Shown here one piece after another: positions 45,993 through 57,011 of a stretch of 64,000 bases of DNA. The stretch is from NCBI GenBank assembly GCA_021030905.1, contig JAGFMI010000018.1, positions 496,001 through 560,000 of the forward strand. Direction: 5' to 3'. A model generated the notes under the pieces. The model saw nothing but the letters and a program-made list of their open reading frames with translations. It did no database searches and was not told where the DNA came from. The stretch is from Pyrenula massariospora (taxonomy: Eukaryota; Ascomycota; Eurotiomycetes; Pyrenulales; Pyrenulaceae). The position numbers and the translations under genes are program-made. Position 1 is the stretch's first letter, and the number at the start of each line of letters is the position of its first letter.

Positions 45993-47366
45993 TCAAGCAA
46001 CGAGAAGGAGTGGATCAATTGTGGACGATTTGATGGGCCCTGGCATTGGCAAGAGGTCCTCTTCGAGATCAGAGGCAAATGACCAATGGGCTGGAGAGGC
46101 TGGCGTGGCAGCGCGATAGCTGTCAAGGAAATCCGGAATAAGGTCGCCTTCATCAGCGCCTTGCCAGTCTGGAAATCTATGGTCGATGCAGGGTGACAAA
46201 TCGGGCGCTCCATGATCCTTAAAGCCGGTGAGTTCGGCAAATGTGGATCGGGGTTGTTCTCGTTTCCTCGCTCTTTTCTCCCTAGGCATCTCGCCAACCT
46301 CCAACTTTCGTTTCCGTTGTCTTTCAGCTCTCCGGCTTAGCATTCCCATATGATGAGTTCGAACGTGCTCCTCTAAGCTACTTTTACTCGTGAAGCTGCG
46401 GCCGCATCCCTGTATAGTCCTTAATTTGTCTTTAGGCAAATTATTGGAGCCGTGCAAGTTTGTGACACCGCAAGTAAATTCCTTGAGACCTTCATGGACA
46501 GTTTTAATGTGAACTGTAAGATTGCCTCGCTTGATGAATTGTCGATCGCAGGCTTCGTAAGTACAAGGAAACGACCGCGACTCCTGTGTAACAATTGGTT
46601 CGGTAGATCCATGTGCAAGTTCCTGGTGCCTCTTCAACTCTCGCTGAGAGGTGTAAGATAGTGAGCATTGGGGGCAGGTCGGAGGATGAGCAATGGCCAT
46701 ATGAGTCTGAAGAAGGGCGTAAGTAGGGAATGCGAATTCTGTGAGAAGCTGAGAGTCGCTCTGGTACAAATCTGTAGAGTTTTCTGCGCACTCGTGGCAT
46801 ATAAACCGGTTCTTGTCGTGCTTTGCTCGTTGGTGCACGCGTAGTTTTTCAGCCGTGTCAAAAGCCATTGAACATGTTTCATCAGTTTCTGGATCAACGT
46901 CTTGACATGGAAATGGTTTCACGCCTTGATGCATAGATAGAATGTGTCGATGGAGGGTTGCATGTTTTCTGAAGACTGCTGCACAACCCTCGTAACCTTG
47001 ACAGCGGTACTTTTCATGCTCTTTGTGCGCTTTCTCATGTCGTCTCAGCCTCGTGCCTGTCGCAAAGGTCTTGTTGCAACCTTTCCACGAGCAAAGATAG
47101 TCCCTTACTCCGCTGTGTGCGCTTTTGACGTGGGCTTTGAGATGGGAATCGCGAAGAAAATTCTTGGAGCAGCCATTTTCAGAGCATTTAAATACTCGGT
47201 CATTGGTATGAGATCTCAGATGCTCTGTGAGTCGAGCCTGGCGATTGAAGGTCTTGGGGCAGTTCTCGTACGGACAAGCCAAAGTCTTGAGGTCGGAGGG
47301 ACAAGGTATAAGGGGAGCTCGGCTTTGGGCCGAGGGAGATGTACGGTCCTTTCGAGCAGACATCAT
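45993..47366 (-). CDS. Transcription factor IIIA-like C2H2 zinc-finger protein
   Basis: A single frame of 457 residues with a row of C2H2 fingers: LACPYENCPKTFNRQARLTE, FKCSENGCSKNFLRDSHLKA, YLCSWKGCNKTFATGTRLRR, YRCQGYEGCAAVFRKHATLH, then FPCQ...CSMAFD, FICHEC, PTCPQCSLSYTSQRELKR, FPCTYEACDRQFIKRGNLT and FTCGV...CGRSFTSKSSLE, about nine in all. The spacing, the RLxEHLRSHTNDR linker and the long break after finger 6 are those of fungal TFIIIA. After the fingers is a basic region (RRAERQRKRKLEV, a likely nuclear signal) and an acidic tail. TFIIIA binds the internal control region of 5S rRNA genes and starts RNA polymerase III assembly. An upstream coding exon cannot be excluded. It is divergent from the next gene (381 bp). 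Confidence 0.85.
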   Translation of the reverse strand: MMSARKDRTSPSAQSRAPLIPCPSDLKTLACPYENCPKTFNRQARLTEHLRSHTNDRVFKCSENGCSKNFLRDSHLKAHVKSAHSGVRDYLCSWKGCNKTFATGTRLRRHEKAHKEHEKYRCQGYEGCAAVFRKHATLHRHILSMHQGVKPFPCQDVDPETDETCSMAFDTAEKLRVHQRAKHDKNRFICHECAENSTDLYQSDSQLLTEFAFPTYALLQTHMAIAHPPTCPQCSLSYTSQRELKRHQELAHGSTEPIVTQESRSFPCTYEACDRQFIKRGNLTVHIKTVHEGLKEFTCGVTNLHGSNNLPKDKLRTIQGCGRSFTSKSSLEEHVRTHHMGMLSRRAERQRKRKLEVGEMPREKRARKREQPRSTFAELTGFKDHGAPDLSPCIDHRFPDWQGADEGDLIPDFLDSYRAATPASPAHWSFASDLEEDLLPMPGPIKSSTIDPLLLVA

Positions 47367-47747
47367 GGAATTAAAGCATTGCTCTAACCACGGAAACTCT
47401 CTAGCTGGGAAGTAGCATTTCAGACCACTTCAAGGTGGACCATGCATCGCAGGTTCATGGCCACATGGCGTTGTGAGAACTTTTGTTGTTCCTGAAATTT
47501 AGACGCAGGCTTTGTGCGTCATCCCCGCAAGCGGTCGATCACTGGCCGCGTGGTGGAGTCAGCGCGACCGCATGAACATCCCTCGACCCTGGATCTTTAA
47601 ACTTAACCAAGGCTGTGATCACCAACCCCTTTCCTCCAACATGAACTTATCTGTCTATGCATACAACCTACCTGTCTCCTTTCCAGTCTGACTCAACTAT
47701 GCTAGCAGGCTCCCATCATCAGCTTTCAAAAATTTCGGACCCTCAGC
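47367..47747. promoter_or_regulatory. Divergent promoter region TFIIIA / Ser-rich protein
   Basis: 381 bp between divergent start codons, with no specific site recognised. Confidence 0.45.
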
Positions 47748-48995
47748 ATGCCGATTTCTACACCCTCATCACCCTCTCACAGCAGGCCAAAGAGGTCCCG
47801 CCGGCCTTCAACGCTTAAAACTCCCTCAGCGTCACCTAGCCCTTACGCAAGCCATGACTTCAGTCCTTTGAATTCTCCCCAGACCTCTCGATCGTCCATC
47901 CAGACGTCACCTGTCACGCCGCGCCGCGCTCCAAAATTCAATATGTCGAGGTCTGCGAGCATGTCCAGCGAGGTCGCGGCACCCTCAGCGCTCGAGGATG
48001 GAGGTCTCGGAAGCCTAGCGGATGAGCTTGCAGATGCATGGGCGGAAGATGAATCACACGACCAGAGTTCCAGCTTTGTGCAAGGGGCATCTCCGAGGAA
48101 CAACCAGCTGGATTTTGGGGACATGCATGATTTAGGATTGGGAGCAACGCTAGGTTCTGTGACGTCCCCAACTCTCCAATCACCAAAAACGCATACGGGC
48201 AGTGCGCTCTTGTCACCAGTTTCTCGACGGGACCGACAACGAGGGCACAAAAGCCACCATTGCACAGAGTCTCAGTACGACGGTTCCGACTATGGTAATG
48301 ACTCGGATTTTGAAGAACCAGAAGGTATATCAAGAGGTCTCTTGGCCCGTATGTCGGATATTGAAGCGCTAGCAAGACGTGGGATATCAGAGCCAGCAAT
48401 GGACAGTGAAAGCCCCATTGACAGAGCGGTCGCAAGTCTCAAGGACCTGGGTGGTCAAAGCACGGTGGAAAATAGCGCAACAAGGCTCATGACAGCTCAT
48501 ACCTCGCTGACTAGCCATTTAACGCACCAAACTCGCTCAGTCCAAACTCTCACGCACCCTCTCTTAAATACGGCGTATCCTATCCTGTCAACGGAAATCG
48601 TTGAAGAGCTAATTGGGCTGGTGGATGCCCTGGCCCCAACCTTACCCTTCGCGCCACAGCCGAATCCACTCTTGTCATTCCAGATTCTCATTTCGACCAC
48701 GGCAGATCTAATTCATTCACTTCGTGCCCTCTCCGATACTCTTCAGGAATCGAAACAACTCACCTCTACAGCTTCAAGGCGGTTGAAGACCGTTAAAGAC
48801 CTGGTAACGGAAATTCGGCGCGATGAAGAGGACCGGGACATCGGGGTGCGGTGGATCGAGAACGGCAAATGGGATCGAAGGCTGAGGGAAAAGGAAGCAA
48901 GAAGGATATGTGGGGAAGTTGTGGACGGGTTTGAAAGCACATGTGACATGTGGAAAAGCCGGCTAATGAATAGTGTGGCTGAAGTCAACGCATAA
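47748..48995 (+). CDS. Ser/Pro-rich protein with conserved helical C-terminus
   Basis: A single frame of 415 residues. The first 230 are disordered, basic at the start (SRPKRSRRPSTLKTPS, possibly AT-hook-like) and full of SP/TP phosphorylation sites. From about 235 to the end the protein is predicted helical: HTSLTSHLTHQTRSVQTLTH, EIVEELIGLVDALAPTLPF, and ASRRLKTVKDLVTEIRRDEE followed by VRWIENGKWDRRLREKEARR. A similar layout occurs in uncharacterised fungal proteins, some labelled AT-hook proteins; I give no function. The start is the first ATG of the frame. Confidence 0.8.
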   Translation: MPISTPSSPSHSRPKRSRRPSTLKTPSASPSPYASHDFSPLNSPQTSRSSIQTSPVTPRRAPKFNMSRSASMSSEVAAPSALEDGGLGSLADELADAWAEDESHDQSSSFVQGASPRNNQLDFGDMHDLGLGATLGSVTSPTLQSPKTHTGSALLSPVSRRDRQRGHKSHHCTESQYDGSDYGNDSDFEEPEGISRGLLARMSDIEALARRGISEPAMDSESPIDRAVASLKDLGGQSTVENSATRLMTAHTSLTSHLTHQTRSVQTLTHPLLNTAYPILSTEIVEELIGLVDALAPTLPFAPQPNPLLSFQILISTTADLIHSLRALSDTLQESKQLTSTASRRLKTVKDLVTEIRRDEEDRDIGVRWIENGKWDRRLREKEARRICGEVVDGFESTCDMWKSRLMNSVAEVNA

Positions 48996-49691
48996 GTATC
49001 ATGGTTGGATTTGGAGTTTTCTTTTCTAGCTGGCATATATATTGACCTACCACCGACGATCAGGGAAAGGGGCATTGATGATACCCGAGCACGGCATGAA
49101 GAATCATAGTAAATTAGACGCACATTGTAGAAGTCGTCTCAGGCGCATATTTAGATCTTGGAAGATTTGATCATACAACATGCATACTACAGTCAAGTCT
49201 CGACATAAGAATATAATATTCATCCAATTGCAACCTTCTCACAGCAACCCGGCTCCCCTCTTTTTGAAGCAGCGGCCTTCATCGCCATAGCTATAATAGA
49301 TCGAGGTTAATGAGACGTTGTCAAAAGTGTCCAGAATTAATTAACTAGTTTTGTTATCTTTAAAGGAATTGCTTATATCGAGTCAGGACTGTATTATCCT
49401 CTCAAACTCCCGTCTCCCGCTTTTCGACTTTCGCCTTGTCCTGAATTGCCAGTCCAAGGTTCCCTCTCAGGAGCAGGGAAACGCTCGCTGAACGTAGATC
49501 CAACTCGGGACGGCCAGATGATCGAATCGATGTCTGGCAAACTTGGGAGTCGATCGAGTTTCGACTTGAACAGAAGAGATTTGGACATACTGAAGAAGCT
49601 CAGAGCATAACCGCTTGTCGGATACATATCATGTTATATGGTTAAGCCGGCATTTGTGTTGATCCATTCGTCAATTTCTCTGGTTCAATGC
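48996..49691. other. Intergenic region
   Basis: About 700 bp. A minus-strand frame of 77 codons (49394-49627) contains a protein-like stretch (SKLDRLPSLPDIDSIIWPSR), which may be a gene fragment. Nothing else was seen. Confidence 0.35.
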
Positions 49692-49694
49692 TAG

Positions 49695-49863
49695 CGAGGC
49701 TGGGTGACAGAAATCGTGGCCGATCGATGCTAGGTATCAGAAGTCGTGGCGCATTCAATTTGCCCTGGGCGGGCGCCAGTGCTGACAATCAGATGCGCCG
49801 CGACTTCTGACACCTAGCTGGGGGCCAGTCTCGATCGGCCGCGATTTCTGTCACCTGGCCTCG
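49695..49863. mobile_element. MITE-like foldback element, copy B (169 bp)
   Basis: The ends are inverted copies: CGAGGCTGGGTGACAGAAAT on the left, and CGAGGCCAGGTGACAGAAAT as the complement of the right. Further in, a second inverted pair (GGTATCAGAAGTCGTGGCGC and complement GGTGTCAGAAGTCGCGGCGC) continues the arms to about 65 bp each. The loop contains gggcgccagtgctgacaatcag, shared with copy A. A 3-bp duplication TAG flanks it (49692-49694 and 49864-49866). It lies 28 bp past the stop codon of the MFS gene at 49892. Confidence 0.88.
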
Positions 49864-49891
49864 TAGGGATAAACGAGCCTTCCATGTGAGT

Positions 49892-51367
49892 TTAGGCTTT
49901 TACGCGCAATTTCGTTCCCACCATGACAACTCTGTTACAGACCAGGAGCAGACCTGTCAGCATCAAGGTCAGGCCGGAAAAGAGCTGCAGCCCTATATAC
50001 TTCCCCGTGTGGCTCAATATAGCCCCCGAGCTCGGCGCACCAACCAACAATCCCAAACTGCAGACCGCGAAACACATACCCATTCGCGTACCAACTCGTC
50101 GTAGATCTTTAGTTAACCACACAAGGGCAACAGGAGGCAGGCTCACAAAGCCACCACTCATGAAGCCATAAAGAAGGGTAAGGACAATCATGCTGGCGTT
50201 GCTGTGGACCCCTATCCAACCCAAAGCGAGGGACGCTGTGCCCAGACTAGCTGGCACAAGAATATTAAGCGGTCCGGTCTTGTCCGCAAGGAAGTTGGGA
50301 ATGATTCGGCCAAAGATTGATGTAGCGTTCAGGAGCGGGACAAGGTAGAAGGCAAGCCGTGGATTCATTCCTTGCTCTATGGCGTAAGGCTGGCAGTAAA
50401 AGACAAAGCCGTAGAATCCTATAAAGCCGAAAAACATAGCAATGCAGAAGAGTGAGTAGCCGAATTCACGGAATGCCCCAAGCTCCAGAAGCGCCCGTCG
50501 TTGTTTCGGTAAGACTCTTGGCTTCATGATGAAGACGGAGAATAGACAGGTACCCAGGGAGATAAACCCCATAACCCTCGTTGTCCAGCCGAAACCAATT
50601 CTATTGATTAGGCGGTGAAAAACGATCGGGTAGATGACGCCTCCTAAACTGCTGCCGGAGGCAGCCAATCCATTGGCGAGCGCTTTCTTGGTTGTGAAGT
50701 ACTGAGGTAAGATAGCAATACTTGGAACAAACAAGGCCCCGTTTCCCAGTCCAGTGCAGATCCCTTGAGCCAAGACAAATTGCCAATACTCTTTGCATAT
50801 GGACGTCATGAAGAACCCAAAGGGCACAAGAAAGGTACCCAGACAGATGAGCAATCGAAAGTATCCCATATCGTAAAGTGGACCAGTTATGACGCCAATA
50901 AGCAGTAGTAGAAAGGCCTGAATGCTTCCGATCCAAGATATATTTGATGGGCTCTCATGATTCAACATGGCGCTTTGATAGTACGTTTGAAATTCTCCAA
51001 AACTGTTCACAGTGCCCCAAGAGTTGAAAAATAGGAAAAAACTGCCCAGTGTCACTAGCCAGGCTCGCGTACCGCCGTTCGGAGGAGGCTCATCATGTAT
51101 GACAAGGGCAGGGGTAGGCTGCTGTGATTTAGGCTCAGGCTCAACCGCTGTCTCGTCCTTGGTTGTGCTTCTATGGACAACCGAATCGGTGTCTGAAGAA
51201 TCTGACCCTCGTTCAGGATCCGAATTAGACGCGCGTTCCTTCTCGAACTCTGCCATCTTGACGCTGAGAAAACCCACGTGAGGCGCAAGAAGCTCATGTA
51301 TCAATGGGTGAAACCATTTGCAAAGCGGACCCAAAAATGGGCACAAGTTTTTTTCAAAATCGTCCAC
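49892..51367 (-). CDS. MFS transporter, monocarboxylate/MCH type
   Basis: A frame of 491 residues. The first 37 are probably not translated: a better start is the ATG at about 51256 (MAEFEKERASN), giving 454 residues. A hydrophilic head is followed by PPPNGGTRAWLVTLGSFFLF, the typical first helix of fungal MCT-like proteins, then FGEFQTYYQSAML, SNISWIGSIQAFLLLLIGVI, GPLYDMGYFRLLICLGTFLV, and GLGNGALFVPSIAILPQYFT with the AxGLAASGSSLGGVIYP helix. Twelve helices in all. Yeast relatives include the riboflavin carrier MCH5; the true substrate is not predictable. Copy B of the MITE lies directly downstream. Confidence 0.9.
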   Translation of the reverse strand: MDDFEKNLCPFLGPLCKWFHPLIHELLAPHVGFLSVKMAEFEKERASNSDPERGSDSSDTDSVVHRSTTKDETAVEPEPKSQQPTPALVIHDEPPPNGGTRAWLVTLGSFFLFFNSWGTVNSFGEFQTYYQSAMLNHESPSNISWIGSIQAFLLLLIGVITGPLYDMGYFRLLICLGTFLVPFGFFMTSICKEYWQFVLAQGICTGLGNGALFVPSIAILPQYFTTKKALANGLAASGSSLGGVIYPIVFHRLINRIGFGWTTRVMGFISLGTCLFSVFIMKPRVLPKQRRALLELGAFREFGYSLFCIAMFFGFIGFYGFVFYCQPYAIEQGMNPRLAFYLVPLLNATSIFGRIIPNFLADKTGPLNILVPASLGTASLALGWIGVHSNASMIVLTLLYGFMSGGFVSLPPVALVWLTKDLRRVGTRMGMCFAVCSLGLLVGAPSSGAILSHTGKYIGLQLFSGLTLMLTGLLLVCNRVVMVGTKLRVKA

Positions 51368-52754
51368 AGCACTGTAGATATCTAGTAGTCGGCTAGGATA
51401 TTTCGCACATGCTCAGAATCAAACGTTTGGGTGAATTTGAATTTTGAAGGAATCGATGTCTGGCGGACATCGGTTGCCTACCGCTGGATTAATAAATGGA
51501 AAGCCGTTCTCCTTAAAATGATGCGCCCTATTCTGACCTGCATTTTGTGCACTTGTCGTCGAACTCCGTAGGGCGGGGACGGCGAGCGGCTAAAGCGGCA
51601 CCTAAGGAGGTGTTATTGTAGCTTGCCAGGCGTGCCAGGTTGGTGCGAAAGATCTCATCATTATCAAATGCCGAGCACTTTTAGCTGTAGATCATTCCCT
51701 TGGCGTCCAGTCAGGAACTTCAAAAATCTGGCCAATCTAGCATTGCCTATCATTAAGACTCGTCTATCGGTGAAACTGTATGATGAGGGACGCAGGTTTT
51801 ATTGAATGGCTATTTTGAAGAACCGAGAGGACAACGAAGCTAGGGCCTTCAACCTCTTGACGAGACAACAGACTCAAATGTCGCACAGCGCGGCCCTTTG
51901 TGCTGCAGCACACCATCCGTACCTCCTAGATAAGCAGTTGATAGTGAGATATGGAGTTGCAACCTCATCTTTCTGGGATAATTGCAATGTATACACCGTT
52001 GTTAAAATCTAGGCATCTCCGTTGGTTCAATTTCCGCATTTCATGTCGTCTTACAACTTGGCAGACGGATCTTTTGTAAAGGAGGGAAGACCCCTCGAGT
52101 AGCCTATAGCAATTTGATCAAGCAGGAGCGCAAACGATCCCATGTCGAAAGTTAGTAAGCCCATGGGAAGCCTTCGAGGGTCGGTGTAGTGTACGAGTTG
52201 ACCTTAGTTGGGTCACTGATGGAACTGCTCCGACATGCTCACTTGAGGTAAACGCACGCTTGGTGGAGAATTTGCGAAGGACAAGAAGCATTGTCGGTGA
52301 ACGTTTCTGCAATACCGGAGGGGTTTTGGTTTATGGATGCTGAAGCGCAAGGCAACAGCAAGGGGCACCAATGTGTCTCGAAAAGCCTTCTGCGTGTGCT
52401 GTGTGCCAAAGACAGTTTAGCCTGCCGTTGCAACTTGGAGGCACGCGCTCCCGCCCTTCTGCGCACCCCCACGTCCGCCCGTGATAATCACGTGAAAGCA
52501 ACATCAAATCTTCCGGTCTACAGGGTACGAGCTTGGAAGCAACGTCTTTTCGCCACCTGGATATCACCGGTGATCTCGCAATCCTCGCTGAGGATCCCAC
52601 AAGCTTCGAAATCGATCATGATGAGGCTCGCGTGGTCCTAGCGTTCAAAAGAGTGGCTATCAGATGCGCCCACGCCGAAAGCCATTCACCCAAGGTCTCG
52701 ATGCAAGATCCCGACTGTTTTCTCTGACCACGTTCACGTGATAAAGAAGCAATC
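51368..52754. other. Divergent intergenic region, MFS transporter and TAF5
   Basis: About 1.4 kb. Short overlapping frames on both strands (largest 116 codons, 52291-52641) are shadows without protein-like composition. Both promoters lie here. Confidence 0.4.
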
Positions 52755-55183
52755 ATGTCAGGACCGACAGGGGCTCCTAGCCCTGCTCCGAGAAGTGCCA
52801 GCCTAGGACCAGGCGCCGCCGCTATGCAGATGCCTCCACAACCTCAGGTGAACGGAACATCTTCTGGGCCTATCGCACCAAGTGGAAGTGGTAATCCTAG
52901 TTCGGTCTCTACAATGTCCCAGCAAAACTTGAATCAAATCGTAAGTGCTGAATTTTTTTTGAAGTGCTCCCCCGCCGCAGTATTCTCTTTCTAGATACCT
53001 TAACAGAACGCGGATTAAACTTTCCTTCCAAATCATGTCGTTGAAAGTCTTTAGTCCCTCACTTCACATTTGATCGTGTATTAGGCTAATGTGAACAGGT
53101 CATCGATTATTTGGCAAAAAAGGGCTACACTCGCACAGAGGCGGTACTGAGAGCGGAATCTTCGAATCAAGAGATTTCGGAAAGCATGTTAAATTTACGG
53201 CCGCCGCCTTCTGCTTCTCCACCGAAATACATCGAGGCTTTCGATGCATTGAAGAATTGGGTCGAAGATGCACTGGATGTCTACAAGCCAGAGCTGCAGA
53301 GGATTCTCTGGCCAATCTTCGTTTATTCCTTTCTTGAACTCGTCGCCAAAAATCAGGATGGACTCAGCCACCGCTTCATGGATTCTTTCAAAGCGCCCTT
53401 TGTCCAGGAGCATGGCGAAGATTTACGTGTCCTTCAGACGTTAAGCATGGTTCGCCATGTCGAGGAAAACAGTCTTGCGAAACGGTACCGCGAAAATAAA
53501 TATCGCCTAGCCATGAGCCAACCGGCCTATATGAATCTGATGCAATTTTTGGAGACTATGGGCGATATGGGCAAGCTTATAATCAACATAATCGAACAAT
53601 CTTGCAATATAAAACAGTCCGAACGTGCATCTGACAATCGATTCAGCCTTGGTGCGATCCTTGCTCGGGGTAGAGAGATCCAAGACTTCCCTGATGAGGA
53701 CGAAGGCATTCCCGGACACCCTGCAGGGTCTGTGTATAATGACGCAGATACTGATCATGCACGTGTTCTTCGAAAGATGAAGCTGGGCAAGAGACCAATG
53801 GAACTTGAGTTGGAGGGGGATGTCAGGGCAGATCTACTCGAACTAGATGCCAAAGATCCCCCCGTGCCGGGAATGCCGTCGCTCGTTGAAACACACGAAG
53901 AAATCAATATCAAGCAAGAACCCGATGATGAAACGCCAACCGCTTCTGAACCACCATTGCCACCATCTACTGCACGGTCTGCTGCCATGGAAGTGCAGAA
54001 GATCCGCGAAAACCGAGACCGTTTTAAAATCGAGAGTCGGACTGGTGGCATTGGTCCGGGTCTAAGCGTATGCATGTTCACCTTTCACAATACATTTGAT
54101 AGGTTGGTTCTCCGCCCTTGGTGAAGCTCATATCTAATTAGGCTGCATAGTGTCAATTGTCTAGACTTTTCAGGAGACGACAGACTAGTTGCGGCAGGAA
54201 CTTCCGAATCCTACATTCGCGTCTGGAGCTTAGACGGAAAGGCTATCCCATCGACCGACGGCTCGTCTGCCAACTCTCATCGCCTTATCGGCCATTCTGG
54301 TCCAGTCTACGCAGTAGCTTTTGCCCCAATACGGCAAAGCCCGCCTGACTCCGACATCATCCATAGTAACGGTTGGCTTCTATCTTCTTCTGCCGACGCG
54401 ACCATCCGTCTCTGGAGCCTCGACCTTTGGCAAAATATAGTCGTCTACAAAGCGCACATTGGCCCGGTCTGGGATCTTTCCTGGGGCCCTTTTGGACATT
54501 ATTTTGTCAGCGGTGGCCACGACAAGACCGCTCGGCTATGGAGCACAGACCATATCCGGCCCCTTCGCATCTTTGCCGGACATGACGACGGCGTCGATGT
54601 TGTCGCGTTCCACCCAAACTCTGCATATCTCTTCACAGCGAGCACTGATCGGACAGTGCGCATGTGGCGGGTGACAGATGGTGCCCCGGTGCGCATGTTC
54701 ACCGGCCACACGACGTCGATCACAGCGTTGGCTTGTAGCCCCAGCGGCAAGATCTTGGCCACCGCGGATGATTCGGGCAACATCCTTCTCTGGAATCTTT
54801 CAACCGCCCACCTACACAAACGCATGCGTGGCCATGGCAAAGGAGGCGTCTGGTCTCTAAGTTTCTCCGTCGAGTCGACGGTTCTCGTATCTAGCGGAGC
54901 TGATAACACGGTCCGTGTCTGGGATGTCTTTGGACCGGCCAAGGACTCGACGAGCCCGGGGAAACCGGGTGAAGGCGCGAAGGTTGATGGGGTAGGGCAA
55001 GGAGGGCCTTCTGCAGCTGCAAAGCCGGGAATTGCGGGAGCACCCGGTGGCAAGCGGAGAGGGAAGGAGGCGGTGGTGACAGGGGATCAGATCAGTGCTT
55101 TTCCGACCAAGAAGACGCCGGTATACAAGGTGCGTTGCACGGGGATGAACCTAGTCGTTGCTGGCGGCACGTATATGCCTTGA
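52755..55183 (+). CDS. TAF5: TFIID/SAGA subunit TAF5
   Basis: Three exons: 52755-52940, 53099-54102 and 54142-55183, giving 743 residues. The introns are 158 bp (donor GTAAGT) and 39 bp (donor GTTGGT, branch ATCTAAT close to the acceptor), the latter unusually short but needed to keep the frame. A LisH motif (NLNQIVIDYLAKKGYTRTEA) is made by the first join. The TAF5-NTD2 domain covers about 105-240 (EAFDALKNWVEDALDVYKPE, RILWPIFVYSFLELV, MQFLETMGDMGKLI). Six WD40 repeats fill about 395-670 (LIGHSGPVYAVAFAP, AHIGPVWDLSWGPFG, GHDDGVDVVAFHPNS, FTGHTTSITALACSP, MRGHGKGGVWSLSFS and the WD-like endings). TAF5 is a structural core of TFIID and SAGA in RNA polymerase II initiation. The tail is Gly/Lys-rich. 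Confidence 0.96.
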
Positions 55184-55481
55184 GGTAGGGCCATTAATTT
55201 CTTAGGGTAGGAAATTGATGCTTCGAAAAGACCTATCTATTGAGGTTGACCTTGGTTGCAATTGCTAGGGCAGAATACAGTTTCTTGACTCTTTCTAAGG
55301 CAGCTTCACGCTTGAATATGGCAGTGTGATCGAATTATGAAATCTCTATCAATACAATGTGCTCGAATAAGTCTAGACAACTATCATCTCTTGATTGAAG
55401 AATCCTAAAGTATGGATCAAACTTGGATCATGCCAGCATCAAAGAAATGGGTTGAGTTACAGAAAGTAGTATGAACACTTC

Positions 55482-57011
55482 TTAAGCAATGTTTTTCTTG
55501 CCTGCTTTCAGCATCTCGCTGACCTTCGGAGGTAAGGTCAAGACTCTGTTGTTCCGGGTATAAAAGTCGGCCAACACCTGAGCCGTCTTTGTAGGTTGAT
55601 CTTCGTGGATGAAATGACCAGCATCTGGGAAGACTTGTAGCTGATATTTGCCTGCTGCTATTTAGTGACTGGACCCTTTCCCCATCCGTGGGAGAAGCGT
55701 GATTGAACATACCTTGCATTTGCCCTATCATCAATTCCTTGTCGAGTCTGTCCGTCCCTGCGAGTAGTAGCAGCTTGCCACCTTTGGCTTCGAGAAACTT
55801 GCTGCTCAGGCCGCTGAACCAGCTCTCCCAGAATGGTTTTGTTGCAGCCAGGTCAGTCCGCCAGATCCAGCGATATTTTGAGTCAACATCAGTCGGCGCT
55901 TCCTTGAGTAGAGATGGAACGGATGCACGAGCTGAGGTGGAGTTTCGGATGGTTCGAGAGCGAGTGCTGGATCGTTAGAATAGTACTCCTACACTAGTTC
56001 GATAAGAAACCTACTGCCATTCGATGCCTGAAGCTATTGACGGGAATCCAGAGGGGCGATTGGATAAATAAGTTTCCATGCTCTGCAGAGCATCGAGTGC
56101 CGACCCTGGACTAGAATCAGAGCCTGTACTCAGGACGTAGGTACCTGAACGCGAGTATATCCTACCTTCCACTACGTCTAGCACAGCGTAGCCTAAGAGA
56201 CTGTCCCCGACCAGTCCCCTCTTCGCTACATCGGTGATCACCGCTCCCCCCAAACTGTGTCCAACCAACACAATGTCAGGCGACTTGGACCAGCCAAGTG
56301 TTCGCCGAGTCTCGTCAAGTACGAATTTGAGGTCGTCGCCCAAAGTCTCCAGTCTGAGGTCATGATCTCGACGCTCTGGTATGCCGTCTAGATTTTCCCA
56401 TGTCGTATATCCATGTCCCCGTGCGTCTGGAGAGAGAAAGCCAGCCCCAGGGAGGATCTTGCGAACTTCAGAGGATAGCACGGCAAAAGAAGAGCCCGAA
56501 GAACCGGCACCGTGATGCATGACGAATAATGGTCCCCAGCTCCCACCCGCCTCTGACCGTCGGGGAGGCTGTAAATAGGCATGGTGAACTATTTGAGCTC
56601 CCTCTATGCTCCTAGGGAAGAAGAATTCACGCTCAAAAAAGTTGGTCCATTCCAATGGCGATAGCCGGCTATTCAAAGCAGCTCTGAGCCAGTCAGAATC
56701 ATCCAAAGAATAAAAGCTACTTGCACTCCGAGGTACTCGAAGGCATCACGTCTGTGCCTGGGTCATGGCGGCTAGGAACGTAGAGCAGAGGTCACTCACG
56801 AGCTTCTTTTAGGGAATTGTATCTGGGTGGGGGCGGGCTTGATCGTGCCCGTTGACGAGGCGGAAGAAGAATCATCCTCTGAAGTACGCGTGGCCGTTGG
56901 GAGATCCTCAAAATGGTCGTCCGTTTCGTCGGGCTCATCTTCGATCAGCGGGACTTCTGGGGGAAGACGAGCTAGAACTGACTTGGCCCAGTTCTTCTGA
57001 AGGTCGCTCAT
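55482..57011 (-). CDS. PPE1: Protein phosphatase methylesterase 1
   Basis: Four exons: 57011-56800, 56716-56015, 55966-55713 and 55651-55482, giving 445 residues. The introns (48-83 bp) have donors GTGAGT, GTAGGT and GTATGT, and the second has a TTCTAAC branch. The alpha/beta hydrolase fold is clear: FVMHHGAGSSGSSFAVLSSE, LSPDARGHGYT, the nucleophile elbow GHSLGG with Ser at about 225, and GIEWHTRSRTIRNSTSARAS created by the second join. The late Asp/His region reads LLLLAGTDRLDK and VFPDAGHFIHEDQPTKTAQV, whose His is the likely catalytic one. PPE1 removes the methyl ester from the C-terminal leucine of PP2A catalytic subunits. It is divergent from the membrane hydrolase gene. Confidence 0.95.
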
